Source: Lucifuga dentata
Taxonomy: Eukaryota; Chordata; Actinopteri; Ophidiiformes; Bythitidae
Length of the DNA: 64,000 nt
NCBI GenBank assembly: GCA_014773175.1
Contig: VXCM01000989.1
Location: 225,682 to 289,681, forward strand
Direction: 5' to 3'
Shown: in pieces, positions 8,831 through 22,027 of the stretch
Numbering within the stretch: the first letter of the stretch is position 1
Layout: each line of letters starts with the position of its first letter
The notes under the pieces: generated by a model
What the model was told of the DNA's origin: nothing
The model's input: the letters and a program-made list of their open reading frames with translations, nothing else
The model's database searches: none
Position numbers and translations under genes: made by a program

Positions 8831-11215
8831 ACCTCACCGTAATTGTTTTGAGTACTTATATATTTATACAGCTCCTTGTTTTTCTTTTTAACTGATTTCA
8901 AAAATTTTGTAGAGAAAAGAAATATATTAATTAAGATCAAAGAGAACTAAAAATTGTCTATATTAAGTTATTGGGAATGTTATTTAAATTCCAATAGATT
9001 GTAATTCTTATGGTACCACAGTTCACCTGTTCTTTTTTGCTAATCAGCACTGGTCTAGAGTCAAAGAATTAGTCAAAACTTGTACTGGCAGACAGGGAGG
9101 AGTTACTTGTTAGTATTATGAAATTCAACCTGATTATCACACTTACCGTTGCCTAGACTCCATACAGGATGTGTCAGAGTTTTAGAAAGAGATGGTTGGC
9201 TTACGCTGGAGCCCATTCTGTTGTAATAACGGTGTCAGACAAAGTGACTCTTAACTCTGGCCCATTTCTAAATCCCATATTCCGTCTGCACACTGAAATG
9301 CAGAGTATTACAGAACAGGTGAGAGGATTAAAACTTGTGCTTCCAGTTTCAGTTCAGTCGAGAGACAATTCGGTGTAATGTCCCTGTTACTATAGCTACA
9401 AAAACCTAGTGGCATCCTTCAGAACGAATGAATGTTAGATAGTAGCATGTAGCTTCATTACCCCAAGACTTTCAGTTCTCATTTTGCTTAAAGATTATAG
9501 TTTACATCCCCAGTCAAAACATTTCAAATACATATTTATACAGTTTATCTATGCATACATTAATTCTGTGCCTGATTTAAACAATGGAAAAATTGGAACA
9601 TGCTATTTGCCTATATGTAGGATTATGTGTAGGATTTTTTTTGCTTCTTTATCCTTGAGATTTAAGGCACACTGACATAAGTTTTCTTGGATGTTTCCTT
9701 AAGACTGGCATGCACTTTGAAATGTAGCCATATTTGATCCATCCAAAACGCCCATTACATTCCTTACATTGTCATGGTTGGTGTTACAAAAATCTGGGAC
9801 TTATGCCAACATTGGTTTAGCTCACTGGCTAACCAGTTGCTTAACTTGAATGAAAGTCTTTCAAAGTAAATGTGTACGTCAAACAATATTTGTTACTTTG
9901 CATTACTGAGACACAAAAACTTGATTGCCTATACAGAATAAGTTATTTAAAAAAAATCTCCCATCTGATTTTGTGACCAAATGTCAGTTTATATGGTATC
10001 TCTACATATAGATAAAGAATCAAGTCTATTTACTGAAAAATAGACTATCTATTAGAATAGACTATTTATTTATTATAAGTCTATTTACAGAATTGTGGGT
10101 CTCAGCATTTTTTTGTAGTTTCTGTCAAACAGCTTAGATAGTTGAACCACATAGCAGCTTTGCATTATTTACACCCATTTTTTCCTCTCTTATATACTGT
10201 GTTGTCATACTGCATAATTTAGATATTTACATGATGCATTGCATAGCATATCTTACTCTGTAGGTTTCTGAAAACCTGACAAATAGTTTTTTTAATAACA
10301 TGTAAGATATGTATGATAAAGAAAATATTAATGAAAACAAATGCAGTATTCTGAAACTGCTTCAAAGATATGTTGTATTTGAAAGCAAATATTACTTAAC
10401 TTTGAATAAAAATATATTTTGTCAATACTGTTTTTTTATTTTTATTTTAATCATTTACAGTATATCTGTTGCACTATTCAGTATATGTATTTTCACTTCA
10501 TTGCCACAGAGAGGCAGCACAGTATAAATGATGAGGGCAGCATGGTGCATCAAGCCTCAGGTGTAGACTTACTGTACCAACATTCTCTAGTGAATCTAGA
10601 CGTACATGTCAGTATAATCACCCTAATTTTCAATAAGATTTCTTCTAACTCCCAGCAAATATCACCTGTACTTTAACAGAATTTTCCTCCACCTTACATA
10701 CAGCAAGGTTTTTCCACCATGAAACAACCATTTTCATATACATTGATAGTCAAATTGCATTGGATCAGCTGTTAAACAGGTTCTAGAGCAGGTCTGTCCC
10801 ATTCACACTAACGGCTCACTACAGGCCCAGATCCCGAGCCCGGGCCAGCAGGACGTATGTGGTGGCACCATATGGCAGGATGCTGTGTGCCATGTTGGCT
10901 AGCTGGCACTGCCCACGTGTGAACGGCCAGACGCTAGTCAACCCAACCCACTCCATCTCATGGGACCGAATGGCTCAGGTTGCCATGGAGACTGGTGGCT
11001 TGTGGCTGCCGCGTGGCAAAGAAAAGAAAGGGAGGGGTCACAAGTGACTGAAAGTAACAAGTCAGATAGAAGTCAGTGCTGGAGTGGGATAGAAGTGAGT
11101 CCAGCTTTTGATATACAGTACACAAAACCAGGCAGAGTGATAAAGAGGTGGTCAGGCACTTATTTGAGTGCTCTTGCTGACAGAAAATGGTGTTGTAAAA
11201 GCAGACATAATCATG
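8831..11215. other. Gene-free AT-rich intergenic sequence
   Basis: No coding similarity in any frame; the longest open stretches (for example 10859-11047) have no recognisable domain. A more GC-rich patch at 10790-11050 contains an RFX-type X-box on the minus strand at 10979-10992. The rest is AT-rich and featureless to me. Confidence 0.7.
10979..10992 (-). promoter_or_regulatory. RFX X-box motif
   Basis: The minus strand reads GTCTCCATGGCAAC, a full match to the X-box pattern GTYNCCATRGNAAC bound by RFX factors. Binding is not shown by sequence alone. Confidence 0.4.
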
Positions 11216-11219
11216 ATGA

Positions 11220-11720
11220 GTGGCCCACTATTTAATTAGCAGAGATGAAACACTGTTAGGGGAGTGGAGAGGAGAGCGGAGATGAACCCTCCCCCAACTT
11301 GTCAGCTAGTTGAGGTTGGTAGAGTAATCCAGTAAAGGCCCCATCAGAGAGCCAGAGATACATGTAAATGAAATAGCCCCATTAATTAGTAATTAACATC
11401 AAGTTAATGACATTTCACTGTGTCGCCATCTCATCCTCTGTCCTTCCTCTGTGGTGGAGGGGCTGTCTCACTGGTCCCTGATCTGAATGCTAATTAGTGC
11501 AAAGCTAAAGGAGAGACAGCCATATAGGACTACCTAATAATACAGAGGACCAGTTTAAGACTGGTCATTGTGTGGGGAGGATTAATCACTTTGTTGTAAT
11601 AGATCAGGAGGCTTTATAAGTCTGCCATTCCTTGGAGAGCTATCACGTTGAGGGCCATTGACAGGTTTTATGTGCTAATTGCATTGCGCCTGTTGGCCTA
11701 ATGATAGGTTATCCATTGCG
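11220..11720. promoter_or_regulatory. Candidate conserved non-coding element, TAATTA-rich
   Basis: Unique, repeat-free sequence with clustered homeodomain cores (TTTAATTAGC near 11231, ATTAATTAGTAATTAACATC near 11380-11400, GCTAATTAGTG near 11489) and no coding frame. The texture resembles vertebrate developmental enhancers. Conservation cannot be tested here. Confidence 0.35.
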
Positions 11721-12141
11721 GCTCATATCTCATTTTAGGTATTTTCCACAATGTATTAAAAACAACATTTCTCTCAGTTGAGCCAGGAAGAAAAAACAGT
11801 TCAAACTGATTTCTATTTTTTTTAAACTGCTATGTAGGATGATTGAGTTTGAGGGCCTGGGAGGGGATACTCTGACTTGTTTTGGGTTCCCTCCGGTGCT
11901 TAAATTGGCTTTCTTACAGTAGTAAATTTCCACGATTTGACTGCAGTCAGGGACAGAATCTTTGTGAAGGTACATGAAACATGAAGTAAACATTAAATGT
12001 AGCACTGCCGAGAGGACAAGGATGTCAGCGCTAAAACAAAGGAAATTCTTTCTCTTGCTCTTTCTCTCTCTCTGTTTTCCTGCCTTGTCTTTTCCATTTT
12101 CTTTCTTTCCTTTTTCAATTGACCTCTCAAAGGAATTCCCT

Positions 12142-12249
12142 GATGCATGTGTGTGTATGCACACACATGCATCTGATCCTGATCTGATCCTGATGCATGT
12201 GTGTGTGTGTGTGTGTGTGCGCACGCACACACACACACACACACACACA
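12142..12249. repeat. Double palindromic TG/CA repeat
   Basis: A perfect inverted repeat with 14-bp arms (GATGCATGTGTGTG, 12142-12155 and 12160-12173) and a 4-base loop is followed by a (TG)n tract switching through GCGCACGC to a (CA)n tract at 12196-12249, whose arms pair around a 2-base centre. Alternating purine-pyrimidine of this kind favours Z-DNA and hairpins. Confidence 0.9.
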
Positions 12250-12269
12250 AATATGTTGATTTCTGTCAA

Positions 12270-14299
12270 TTAAACTCCATCAGCTGTTTGCCTCCTGCTA
12301 GACATATGGCCTGTGTTAAATCTAAAGAGCAAATGGAGCTGCCACTGAGAGGGGCATCGTTTTAATGGAACCCTGTGGGACAGGACCCACACCTGCGCAA
12401 TAATAACATTAAACCATGCACAACCCACTGGCCAGATGAGGACAGTGTTGGTTTGTGTGTGTATTTGTGAGTACATGCACATGGATTGTGTTCTGATCTC
12501 TTACACCACTCACACCAGAAATAAAAGCAGTGTATTTCTCGTTACTGAAGAATGTAAAATTTGACACAGTATTTGTAAAATCAGTAACATTCTGGTCCAG
12601 TGTTAGGAGCACCACCAGAGCCTCCACAAGCATGTTTTGTTTAGATTTCTCTTCAGGTTGATTTCAGTCTCTGGTATTAGTATGTAAACCAGAAAAAGAA
12701 AGACACACAAATGCACTCCATAATCTCAGACTAACTCACTCCTGAAGCCAAATGAATGACTAGGAGTTCGCAGGTCCTTAGTCAGAGACTAATATGTGAA
12801 CAAATGTTTAGAAATGTAATTTTAGAAGACAAGATGGTACTATGCCTTTGGCAGTGAAGCTTCATATGTTCCGTTTTTATAGGCAAGAGAACAAAATACA
12901 GTAAATACTTTTAAAATTGTAAATATAGCAAGTCTTTCCAGTTCCTTCATCCAACTTAAACACTTTCAGCAGATTGACTTAAAACGCAAATACCTCACAA
13001 AAATATCTGAATTAAACACATACAGTATATCCCTTGTGTTTTGAATTCATTATTATTGCAGGTATTATAAGTATTCTTTATGTATCAGGTAATAATCAGT
13101 ATTGGATAGAGGAGTAACAAGTTTTGTTACAATAGAACGTCCTCAGAACCAAACAAAAATGTGTGCCTCATTTAAGAGGATTTTCATGTGCATCTGCTAT
13201 TTACTGGAATGCAGATTTTCTTACTTTTGCAAATGAAGGAATCCTAAAAAAAACTACTACTTTTAAACAAAACAGGCTAAGTAAGTGGATATTTACCAAC
13301 AGGATTATGAAGAGATGAATATGATATATACACAGGAGGAAAAACTGACATGATGAAACACTGTTTATTAGTTGTGTTTTGCTTATTATCCTCCCTGATA
13401 ATGCCTAATAATCTGCAGCATTCTGTTTGTGCATGCACACAAGGAGGTTAAATACTCCTCCCTCCCCTCCCCAATACCCCTCCACTCATCTGTTCCAGCT
13501 CTCCCTGGCTTCACACTGCTCACATCTCCAACAACGCCAGATCTCCCTTTTTTCCCTGCTTGCTCTTTACTAAAGTTTGGCTGTCAATCAGCAGTGGCCT
13601 CAGGCAACAGGCACTGATGAAAAGACCCCTGAGACAAGAAGACCCAAATTAGATTTCAATAAGGATGTTGAATATTCATATCAGCGAAACATCTAAAGGT
13701 AAATGCTTTTTGATCTGAGAGCACAAATATCACTTGTGTGCATTCCCAGGTCCTGGTGCTCTGGTTCTACAGTGTTTTCTCCCTCAGCCTGGTCCGGCCC
13801 CGGCCTTGGCTCTGTCTCGCTCCTCAGGGGATGCAGCAGAATAATGATGATGGAGCTACAAAGGAGAAAAAGAGACATAATGAATGTTTATACTAAAGGG
13901 ACCCAATAGAAAGGGCATCCGTACTAAGTATTCAGTAATTAGTATTTAGCAGAAGTTGATTGCTGAGTGCATGTATTCAAACACATGTACACACACACAT
14001 TCACAGACATCCAGGGCAGAATCACTGAGGCATAGTCGTTTAGTGTGTAAAATTTAGGCAGGGAACCTCCCTTGACAGCTGCAGTCAAAACATAGTTTCA
14101 ACTCTCCTGTCAACATGTTTACTTTATTTTTTTAATTGACTCCACTTTGGGTCTTTCTCCCAAAATGTCACCAGAATATGGGTGTTTATTTTTCTGAACA
14201 TAACTATATTCTGCTGTTCATTAACTCTCTGAGAATTAGAACTATCACCATAATATTTCACTTTTTGTATGAAAATGTCTCTGAACACCTGCACATGAA

Positions 14300-14332
<33 letters not shown>

Positions 14333-15166
14333 AGATGCCCCAATACTACTGTTTGGTTTCTTTTTGTGTATGAACTGCATTTATTATATTATCTTATCAT
14401 CTTATTAGTGAAGATGCATGGGGATGAGGATGGATGGTGGGTGGGATGGGGTGNCTGCCTGTGGCTCTCTTCCCCACAGAGTCCACTCCGCTTGGGAACA
14501 CACTGTGAATAGAATCCCGAAATGAGACTAAAGGATGGGAACACCATCTCTTCCTGGACCATCCAGCTAATAGTCCACGTCAACTTCTATCATTTATAAC
14601 GCATCATGAGCGGCCATGATAGTCCGCTCCAGCAACTGTAGCTCATGATGCAGGAAGACAAGGAGACTCATAACGCCATGCTTCTACAATGTAAAAAAAA
14701 ATGAAGCCAATTCTTATCTGCCTTTATACTTTTCTCTTGTGATTTTCTCACTCTGTGTTCCTATCAACCCCCCCCCCCCNTTTTTTTTTTTTTTACAAGA
14801 AGATGGTCAGTCCATCCATTGCCAGGCAATCTGGTCTGTGATGTTGTTCACACCTCCATTCAGCCAAAAAAATAAAATCTTTGACAAGATACGATGACGT
14901 GCCCAGGTGGTGTGTTTCACTGGGCTCTTGGACTTGTGGGTGAGGGCAGCCAACCAAGGTATGTGTGTTCGTGCTATGAGTGTGTGTAATAGTGCGTGTG
15001 TCTATGTGCATCTGCCTACAGTATATGTTGGTGTGTTCACCCCAGGCCCTGTGCTGTGGTGCTGTGATGCTGAGTGTCACCTGGCTCCGGACTGAGCCCT
15101 GCAGCCAGAGAAACCAGCTGTGGAACTGACAGGTTTGTCTTCTACACTCACCTACACTCTTTCTTT

Positions 15167-15224
<58 letters not shown>

Positions 15225-18200
15225 GCATAAACACAATCAAGCACATACACAATACACAGACAAAATCCCAAGCACATACACACACGCACACAATTTCATG
15301 GCCTGAGGTTTAAATACACATACACACACAAGCTCCCACATCCACACATATCCACAGACCATCACACAAGCTGCAGGCTTTTTCTCTCATGTCAGCTACA
15401 AACACAATGCAAAAGGAATATGTTTACAAAGCTCCAACATACACTGTCTACCCATAACAGGAACACATTTTTACAATTTGTTGAAAAATCATGGAACATG
15501 GATATTGAATATCCAGTAAAATATGTTTAAGACCACATTTTGGGATCAAAATTCCTCAGGGAAGCACTGGAGAGTGGTTCCTTTTCTTCTTTATCATAGT
15601 AGTAAATATATATGAATTGCACATATCCATTGTCTTTCAAAAACATCATTTACAGGACAAATGAAAAATCACAGGAGAAAACAAACAGTTGTTACGCTAC
15701 ACTCAAAAATGTTGACAAAATTTGTGGCTCATGATGTGTTTTATCTATATAAAGATATATATTCTTTTCATGCATGCTATTTATTGATAAATTTATTTTC
15801 TCTTAATTATGTGCAGTTATAAAATTCTTCTTGTTCATGCACAAATGAACAGCAAAGCGCAAAATAGAAATTAAAGCTTTTCACAATACCTATATGTAAT
15901 ATGTAGAAAACTACAGTCTTTACTGTAGTGTTGACCATTTTCTTTGTAATGTTTTATTTTTTCTAGATAGCCACTAATCCTNAAAAAACACATAAGCATT
16001 TTGATTATTAAATTTGATTAGAACATAAAAATTAAACTCTGATGCTCGAGAACTTTGACAAGAATTTGCATGATGAATTTCCATTCTCCCGTGTGACCTA
16101 TGCATATGTAGGTTTACATGGAGGTACGTAAGCACATACATGTTGAGCGATGCATTCCATATCATGTCGGGCAATGAGGACATGCAACGTTGCCACAAGC
16201 ATCTGAACTTGTGCTTCATTCAGGAAAAGCTGATGAGTTACCCTCAGGAGATTTTGCTTTCTGTAGTGTCTTCCCCCACAGCCAGCACACACCTAGCATG
16301 CACGCGCACACACACGGATGGAGACACATGGTAGTGAAGAATGCCACATGTATTCAGGTGTCTGGCTGTGCTGTAGCACCCTTCAAATGTCACAACAACA
16401 GAAATCACGGTTCTGACCAGAGAGTCTGAAGGCAGCATGTGTGTGTGTGTGTGTGTGCGCATGTGTGTTACTGTGCCACTTTTGTATGCACAAATTTGTG
16501 TGTATGTGTGTTTGTGGTTACTTATTCCTAGAGGGTGAGGGTGAGAAAAACAAGTGAGAAAACAGTAAAGTTAAGAGACAATGAAGTAAATGAAACTGGC
16601 ACCTGTTTCCTCTGGTGTTGAGGGCGAAGAATCCACCTTAGCACCTAGAATGTTCTCTGGCACTGATCCACACTTCATCTCCGAATATTTCAGTCCAGCA
16701 GCATGCACCGTGTCACTTTTGCCTCTCCTTCTAACCTTTCATAAACACACTCTCTTCCGAACACACATGCAGACTTTTTTTTGGTTCAGTTATGTGGCCA
16801 GATGTCCAAGTTGACACAGCGCTCAAGGCGTTTGACTGGATGAAACAGTGCATTGGCTGCGGGTAAAGAGGGATTAAAACAAGGCCTGAGGCACTTGTGT
16901 TATATTGAAAACATCCTGGGCTGCTTTGTATGGAGATTTGCATACATTGGGTCTGTGCAGGGATGGCCCATCTGCTGAAGTGCATTGTCCCCAAACAACA
17001 AAGTGTGTTTAAATATTTCACATCTCCATCTATTGGGACAAAGGTACATAGGAAAGACTGTTGAGTGAGAGAGATGGAGGGGGTGAAAAAAAAAGACAAA
17101 AAAAGGAACGAGTAGATTGGCACAGCTTTGAATTTGAACTGCTCCCAAATGTGCCTCAGTCAGAACCACAGTAAATAACACTATTGCCAGCCAGGATCCT
17201 GGAAAATGAGGAGAATCTAAATATAATAAGGTTTAAATCTGAATTTTGCAGGAAACACAGTGGTCTGTATATGGAAAGTTAAAAAGTAAAATGTATGCTA
17301 TTCTATGATTATGCTTAGGATATTCAGTAAAACATAAAATAATATAATTGATACTTTACATTTTGATTATACCTTTAAATGTACTGCAGGTTTGATTGCG
17401 ATGTGCATTTATCATGATACTGAAGAGAATTTAACCTAATATTAATAAACGGTGATATGATAATGCAGAAAAAAATCCATAGCAGACAGTTTGTTACAGA
17501 CTGGTCCAGTATTATGTTATCATCCCGGTGCCCCAAAGCCTTTTTATTGTATTAATGCCATAACTCTGGCTTTCTGTGACATTTAATGGCACTGTAAAAT
17601 TAGATAATTACAGTAATATATCTGTGTACTCATCCCCCTTTCTGAGGTCAGAAACATAAAAATTAATAAGGAACAAGTGGGAGAAAGAAGACTGAGTAGA
17701 TTAAATAAAAAGAAAGAGTTTGAAGTGACAAAGATGGTGAAAGTTAAAGTTTTATTAATGCAAAGGGAACAGTCTGAAGTTACTTTGACATCCAGTGTTT
17801 ATGCATTGTTTATTCCATCCTCTCTCCATTCTACCGCATTTTTATTTTCATTCTCCTCTCCCCGTCTGTCTTTCATTTCTACCAAAACACACATCAAATG
17901 AAAAACATGCTCAGGGCAGTAGATGGTGGATGGAACAGTAAGGTGATTTAACGATGGGACGGTTTGTGTGTAGGCTGGACAGCCTGGTGCAGCCTCCGTC
18001 TTCACAACCCGCACATACACACACACGCAAACACAAAAGCGCACACACTCACATGCACGTATACATACAAGCACTCACACACAGACACACATTGACACCA
18101 ATATCTGAAAAAACAGCCAAGATGGACGTGAGGAACATGTTGCCTGCACGGGGGAGGATTTTGGAAAGAAGAGCGTGGTCAATCTGTTTGTTTCTCTGCC

Positions 18201-18690
18201 ACATCCAAGAAGAGTGATAATTTCATTTTCTTTCATAATTTTTTGTCTTTTATTTTACTCCTAACCCCAGATTTGCTGAGGTTTATGTTAAAAACAAAGC
18301 GAAAATCAGACAATGGTTTTATTTATATTATGACAGCAACAAAACATCACTCATTCTGTCTCTCTTCTTCCCACACAACTGTCACATCAAGACATAATAC
18401 ATATAGATCCATATGCATACCTGAATATCCTGCAGCATCTCGTCTCGCTGCATTTTCTGTGCCTAATCATGGTTCATAAGCCAGTTCGTTTATGAAAGCT
18501 CGACTGTTGTAGAAGGTCACGGTTGGAGAGTCTGTGAAAAAGTATAACAGACACACATTAGCCCCCATTTAATCAGGATTACAGAGAACAACCGAGCATT
18601 ATTTAACACACATCGGAGAGCGCACACACTCGCAGGCATGCACATACACACATGTAACACACAAACAGAGAGCAAAGACAAATCCAGCAC
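12270..18690. other. Gene-free intergenic sequence with microsatellites
   Basis: No convincing coding exon. Contains T tracts at 14300-14326 and 14781-14794 (the latter abutting a C tract and an N at 14780), a (CA)n tract at 15170-15219, (GT)n near 16440-16460 and CA-rich stretches near 18015-18090. Sequence at 16790-17050 is unique, with an octamer ATTTGCAT at 16936-16943, and may be regulatory. Confidence 0.65.
15170..15219 (+). repeat. (CA)n microsatellite
   Basis: About 25 uninterrupted CA units. Open frames here that encode alternating Thr-His or Cys-Val are artefacts of the repeat. Confidence 0.97.
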
Positions 18691-18837
18691 AATCAATCTA
18701 ATGGTGTGCATTAGTTAACTGCCAAATGTTGGGCTTTTTATGGCAGGATCACCCATCCCTTGAAAAGATAAATACGGTGCACAGATCTCAGTAATTACAG
18801 CAATCCCCTTACAGCACCCAGGGACCGTCCTCACTCA
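18690..18837. promoter_or_regulatory. Candidate conserved non-coding element
   Basis: Repeat-free sequence with GTGCATTAGTTAACTGCC, GGGCTTTTTATGGCAGG and CAGTAATTACAGC, bounded on the right by an assembly duplication. No coding frame. Assigned by texture only. Confidence 0.25.
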
Positions 18838-18970
18838 CCAGCCTCTCTGGAGGACTGTTGCCCTTAGATTAAGTCATTTAGGACAGTTTTAGGGCACTGG
18901 GGTNCCAGCCTCTCTGGAGGACTGTTGCCCTTAGATTAAGTCATTTAGGACAGTTTTAGGGCACTGGGGT
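18838..18970. repeat. Assembly duplication around N at 18904 (66-bp copies)
   Basis: 18838-18903 and 18905-18970 are identical and separated by one N, so they are unmerged contig ends. Confidence 0.9.
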
Positions 18971-20245
18971 GACTAGGAGAAGAGGAGCTAGATGGACTGG
19001 GACAATGGGAGGGAGAGGGATAGTGATAATGCTTTTTGTCTGCTTTAGTATTTGCAGGAGGGGTTGCATCTTGCAAAAACTGGAGACATGACAGACAAAT
19101 GACGATATAAAAGGACACATTTACATGAACTTTGACTCACCACAGATTTATACAATTTTAGCAGGGGGAATATAATATGCAAGAAAAAAAAAACGCTGTG
19201 TAGTGTAGTTCCTGGGATTCAAATAATCAGAAACAAAGTTTATTTGTAGATAATATTGAAATAATGTGCATTGAAGGGATTTATGTAGACTTGAAGTTTT
19301 AAAAAAATTAATTTTTTATTGTGATTTCATCAAAAAAGCACATTGCTACAACAAGTATCTTCTGTGACAAAGTACTGTAAATACAGCACAATACACTGTA
19401 ATGCATTTGAATACAAAAATCAGTTCAATGAACATATCTTATATATTGTGCCTCAGGTTTTGTTGACACTGTTTTGTTATAGATTGTAGTCTTTGTGCAA
19501 TACAATACAATGCAAAAGCAAGATTTGTCTGTTTATTATGTCCACAGGATGGACAAAATAAGAGCAACACCTTGCTATACATACAACAATACTACAAATG
19601 AGAGTATGCATTTCAAAAAATACCTAATAAGAATGTCTGAAATGTAATAGTATTAGCTTTGGGCTGTATTAGATTTTGCAGATATTCACGTTATTGTTTC
19701 TATCCTTCTATTTAGTAAAGTGACTTTATAGTAAATCAAAAGCTGGATTGAGTCTTCTGTCTCCATGAATTTCATTGTAGAATTTGTAGCTTATTTTTAG
19801 ATATTTTTTATTTATTTACTTCAGTTGACTTTATTTACTTTTTGCATAAAAAGAAGAAATATAAAAGAAGATATTAAGAGGAGGTACATGAAAGTAAAAG
19901 TCATCAACATATTGTCATCGTATAACTATACTGACACTTTCTTTTTCCGTCTGTAGTCCTTTTTTGTCTGTGTGCGAATGTGTGTTAAGAGTGTAGTTTA
20001 ACAAGGGAACTGAGTAAAACCTTCAGGCCTCAGTACGATTGATGTCCAGTGGGTGACTGAGAAACACTAACTCACATTCCTCTCTGATTGCATTTAAAAC
20101 TCTCATTAGTTTAAGTGTGTAAGAGTTCTTTCCCTTTGCACCTTTCGCTCCACACAGAGCGGCAGAGGGCCAAAATCTCCTTAGATCGCTTTCGCTACCA
20201 GGGAGGCATCCAAGGAGGCGAGCGTGCAAGCCCAGAAATATACTG

Positions 20246-20285
<40 letters not shown>

Positions 20286-21068
20286 AACTCTCTGCCTATC
20301 TGTCTCTTTCTCTTTGTTTCTCTTTGTCTCTCTTCTATGTGCACCATGCATGTCCGTAACATAAGCATGCAGCTTAACAGTAGGGCCTAATGAGGTCTGA
20401 AATATGAGCGGTAAACATTTGTATGGACAGATTTGGATTAATGTTCATCTTTTCTTCAAGCCAGAGATTAAACCTGATTTACTGCCTAACAGGTTTTATT
20501 TTATTTTATTTTTTTCACAGTTTGATTATAGAAATAGAAATAGAATGAAGAGGGGTGGAAGAGAAACAAATGCAGGCAGGGAATTGATGTTGCAAAGAGA
20601 GCGAGATAATTCAGAAGTCAGTCAGAGTGGAAGGAACAAAGAAAAATAGTGTGACGGATGGAGGGGAAAGCAGAGGGAATCATCAGATGCTTCTTATTCC
20701 TGTTGTGGGCTGCTGAAGTGAAGGAGAAGAAATTGAGTCATGAGGACAGGATCAGAAATGTCAACAGATTGAGTCAGAGCAGAGCTGGGACCGTCTGGAA
20801 GGAGAGAGTATCAACACTGACTGAGGGGCACACTCAATTTTGGGACTATCACATGGCTAATGGCAAAATTATGGGACATTATGTGTGTGCGTGTGTGGCT
20901 GAGTGTGTACGTGTTGCATGGGGGCGGATGTGGGATTGGCTTAGTCTACTGTCTATAATGAATGGTTAATGTTAGTAGGGGAAAAAATGAATACGGTCAC
21001 CATCTGCTCAATCTAAGTCTCTGCTATGTGCATGTGTGTGCACAATCGTGTGTTTGAGATTCATTGCA

Positions 21069-21075
21069 GACACAC

Positions 21076-21134
<59 letters not shown>
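21069..21134 (+). repeat. (CA)n microsatellite
   Basis: About 32 CA units with one early CG interruption. Confidence 0.97.
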
Positions 21135-21137
<3 letters not shown>

Positions 21138-21256
21138 TGTGCTCTTGGATAGGGATTTGGAAATATGGAATACAAGAAATGGGAGGGAGGACAAAAGAGA
21201 GAAGAAAAAGAGAAAGACATGCAACAAAAACATGGGCAAAATTTAAAGGACATAAA

Positions 21257-21257
<1 letters not shown>

Positions 21258-21288
<31 letters not shown>

Positions 21289-21289
21289 N

Positions 21290-21334
<45 letters not shown>
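21258..21334 (+). repeat. Compound (GT)n(GA)n microsatellite with N at 21290
   Basis: A GT tract changes directly to a GA tract, interrupted by a single N; the tract length is unreliable. Confidence 0.95.
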
Positions 21335-21337
<3 letters not shown>

Positions 21338-21428
21338 GATCTTCATATGGGCATCATCTTAGATATGGCAGAAATGCAGGTACAGAGGAGTGCAAATAGG
21401 ACACAAGTGATGATTTCTCTCGGGTGCA

Positions 21429-21472
<44 letters not shown>

Positions 21473-21970
21473 ATTTAAAACACTATAAGGCAACAGAAAA
21501 TAGTAGAACGACACTGACAAAGGCCTTCCCAACAGGTTCATGATTCAAATATTGAAGAGGAAGAAAGGCAAACATTTGATGACATCAGTTTAAATTTGAT
21601 AATTTAGTACTTCCATACAAATATACAATATTTTACTAGACTATCATTTGACTATACAGTAACACTATTTAAAGCTTTAGAGGGATTACAAGTGTTGATG
21701 ACAGCAGAACAGTATCACCCGTGGCTATTCACACATTAACACAACACACACACACAAACATGCACATACACACACACATACAATGAAAGCATTTCATCAA
21801 ATTTGTCTCTGAACTTTTAAACTCTAGAATCTTGTCACATGCTTTATGCTGAAGGAGCACAAATAAAATGTTTGTGATACAACTCTGACCATGGGGTTGA
21901 TAAGTAAATACAGCCTACATCAATAATCCTCATGTCACTATGGTTTTGTCTTATGCACACACGTGCGCAT

Positions 21971-21972
<2 letters not shown>

Positions 21973-22024
<52 letters not shown>
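21973..22024 (+). repeat. (CA)n microsatellite
   Basis: About 26 CA units, preceded by ACACACGTGCGCATG. Confidence 0.96.

Positions 22025-22027
<3 letters not shown>

Noticed and set aside
10859..11235. Overlapping frames of 62 and 91 codons as coding exons
   Set aside because: Neither strand gives a recognisable protein or splice signals; the patch is better read as non-coding sequence with an X-box.
12194..12249. CRISPR-like or regulatory repeat array
   Set aside because: It is a dinucleotide microsatellite in a vertebrate genome, with no repeat-spacer structure.
21026..21478. 150-codon frame encoding Thr-His and Arg-Glu repeats
   Set aside because: Direct translation of CA and GA microsatellites; not a protein gene.
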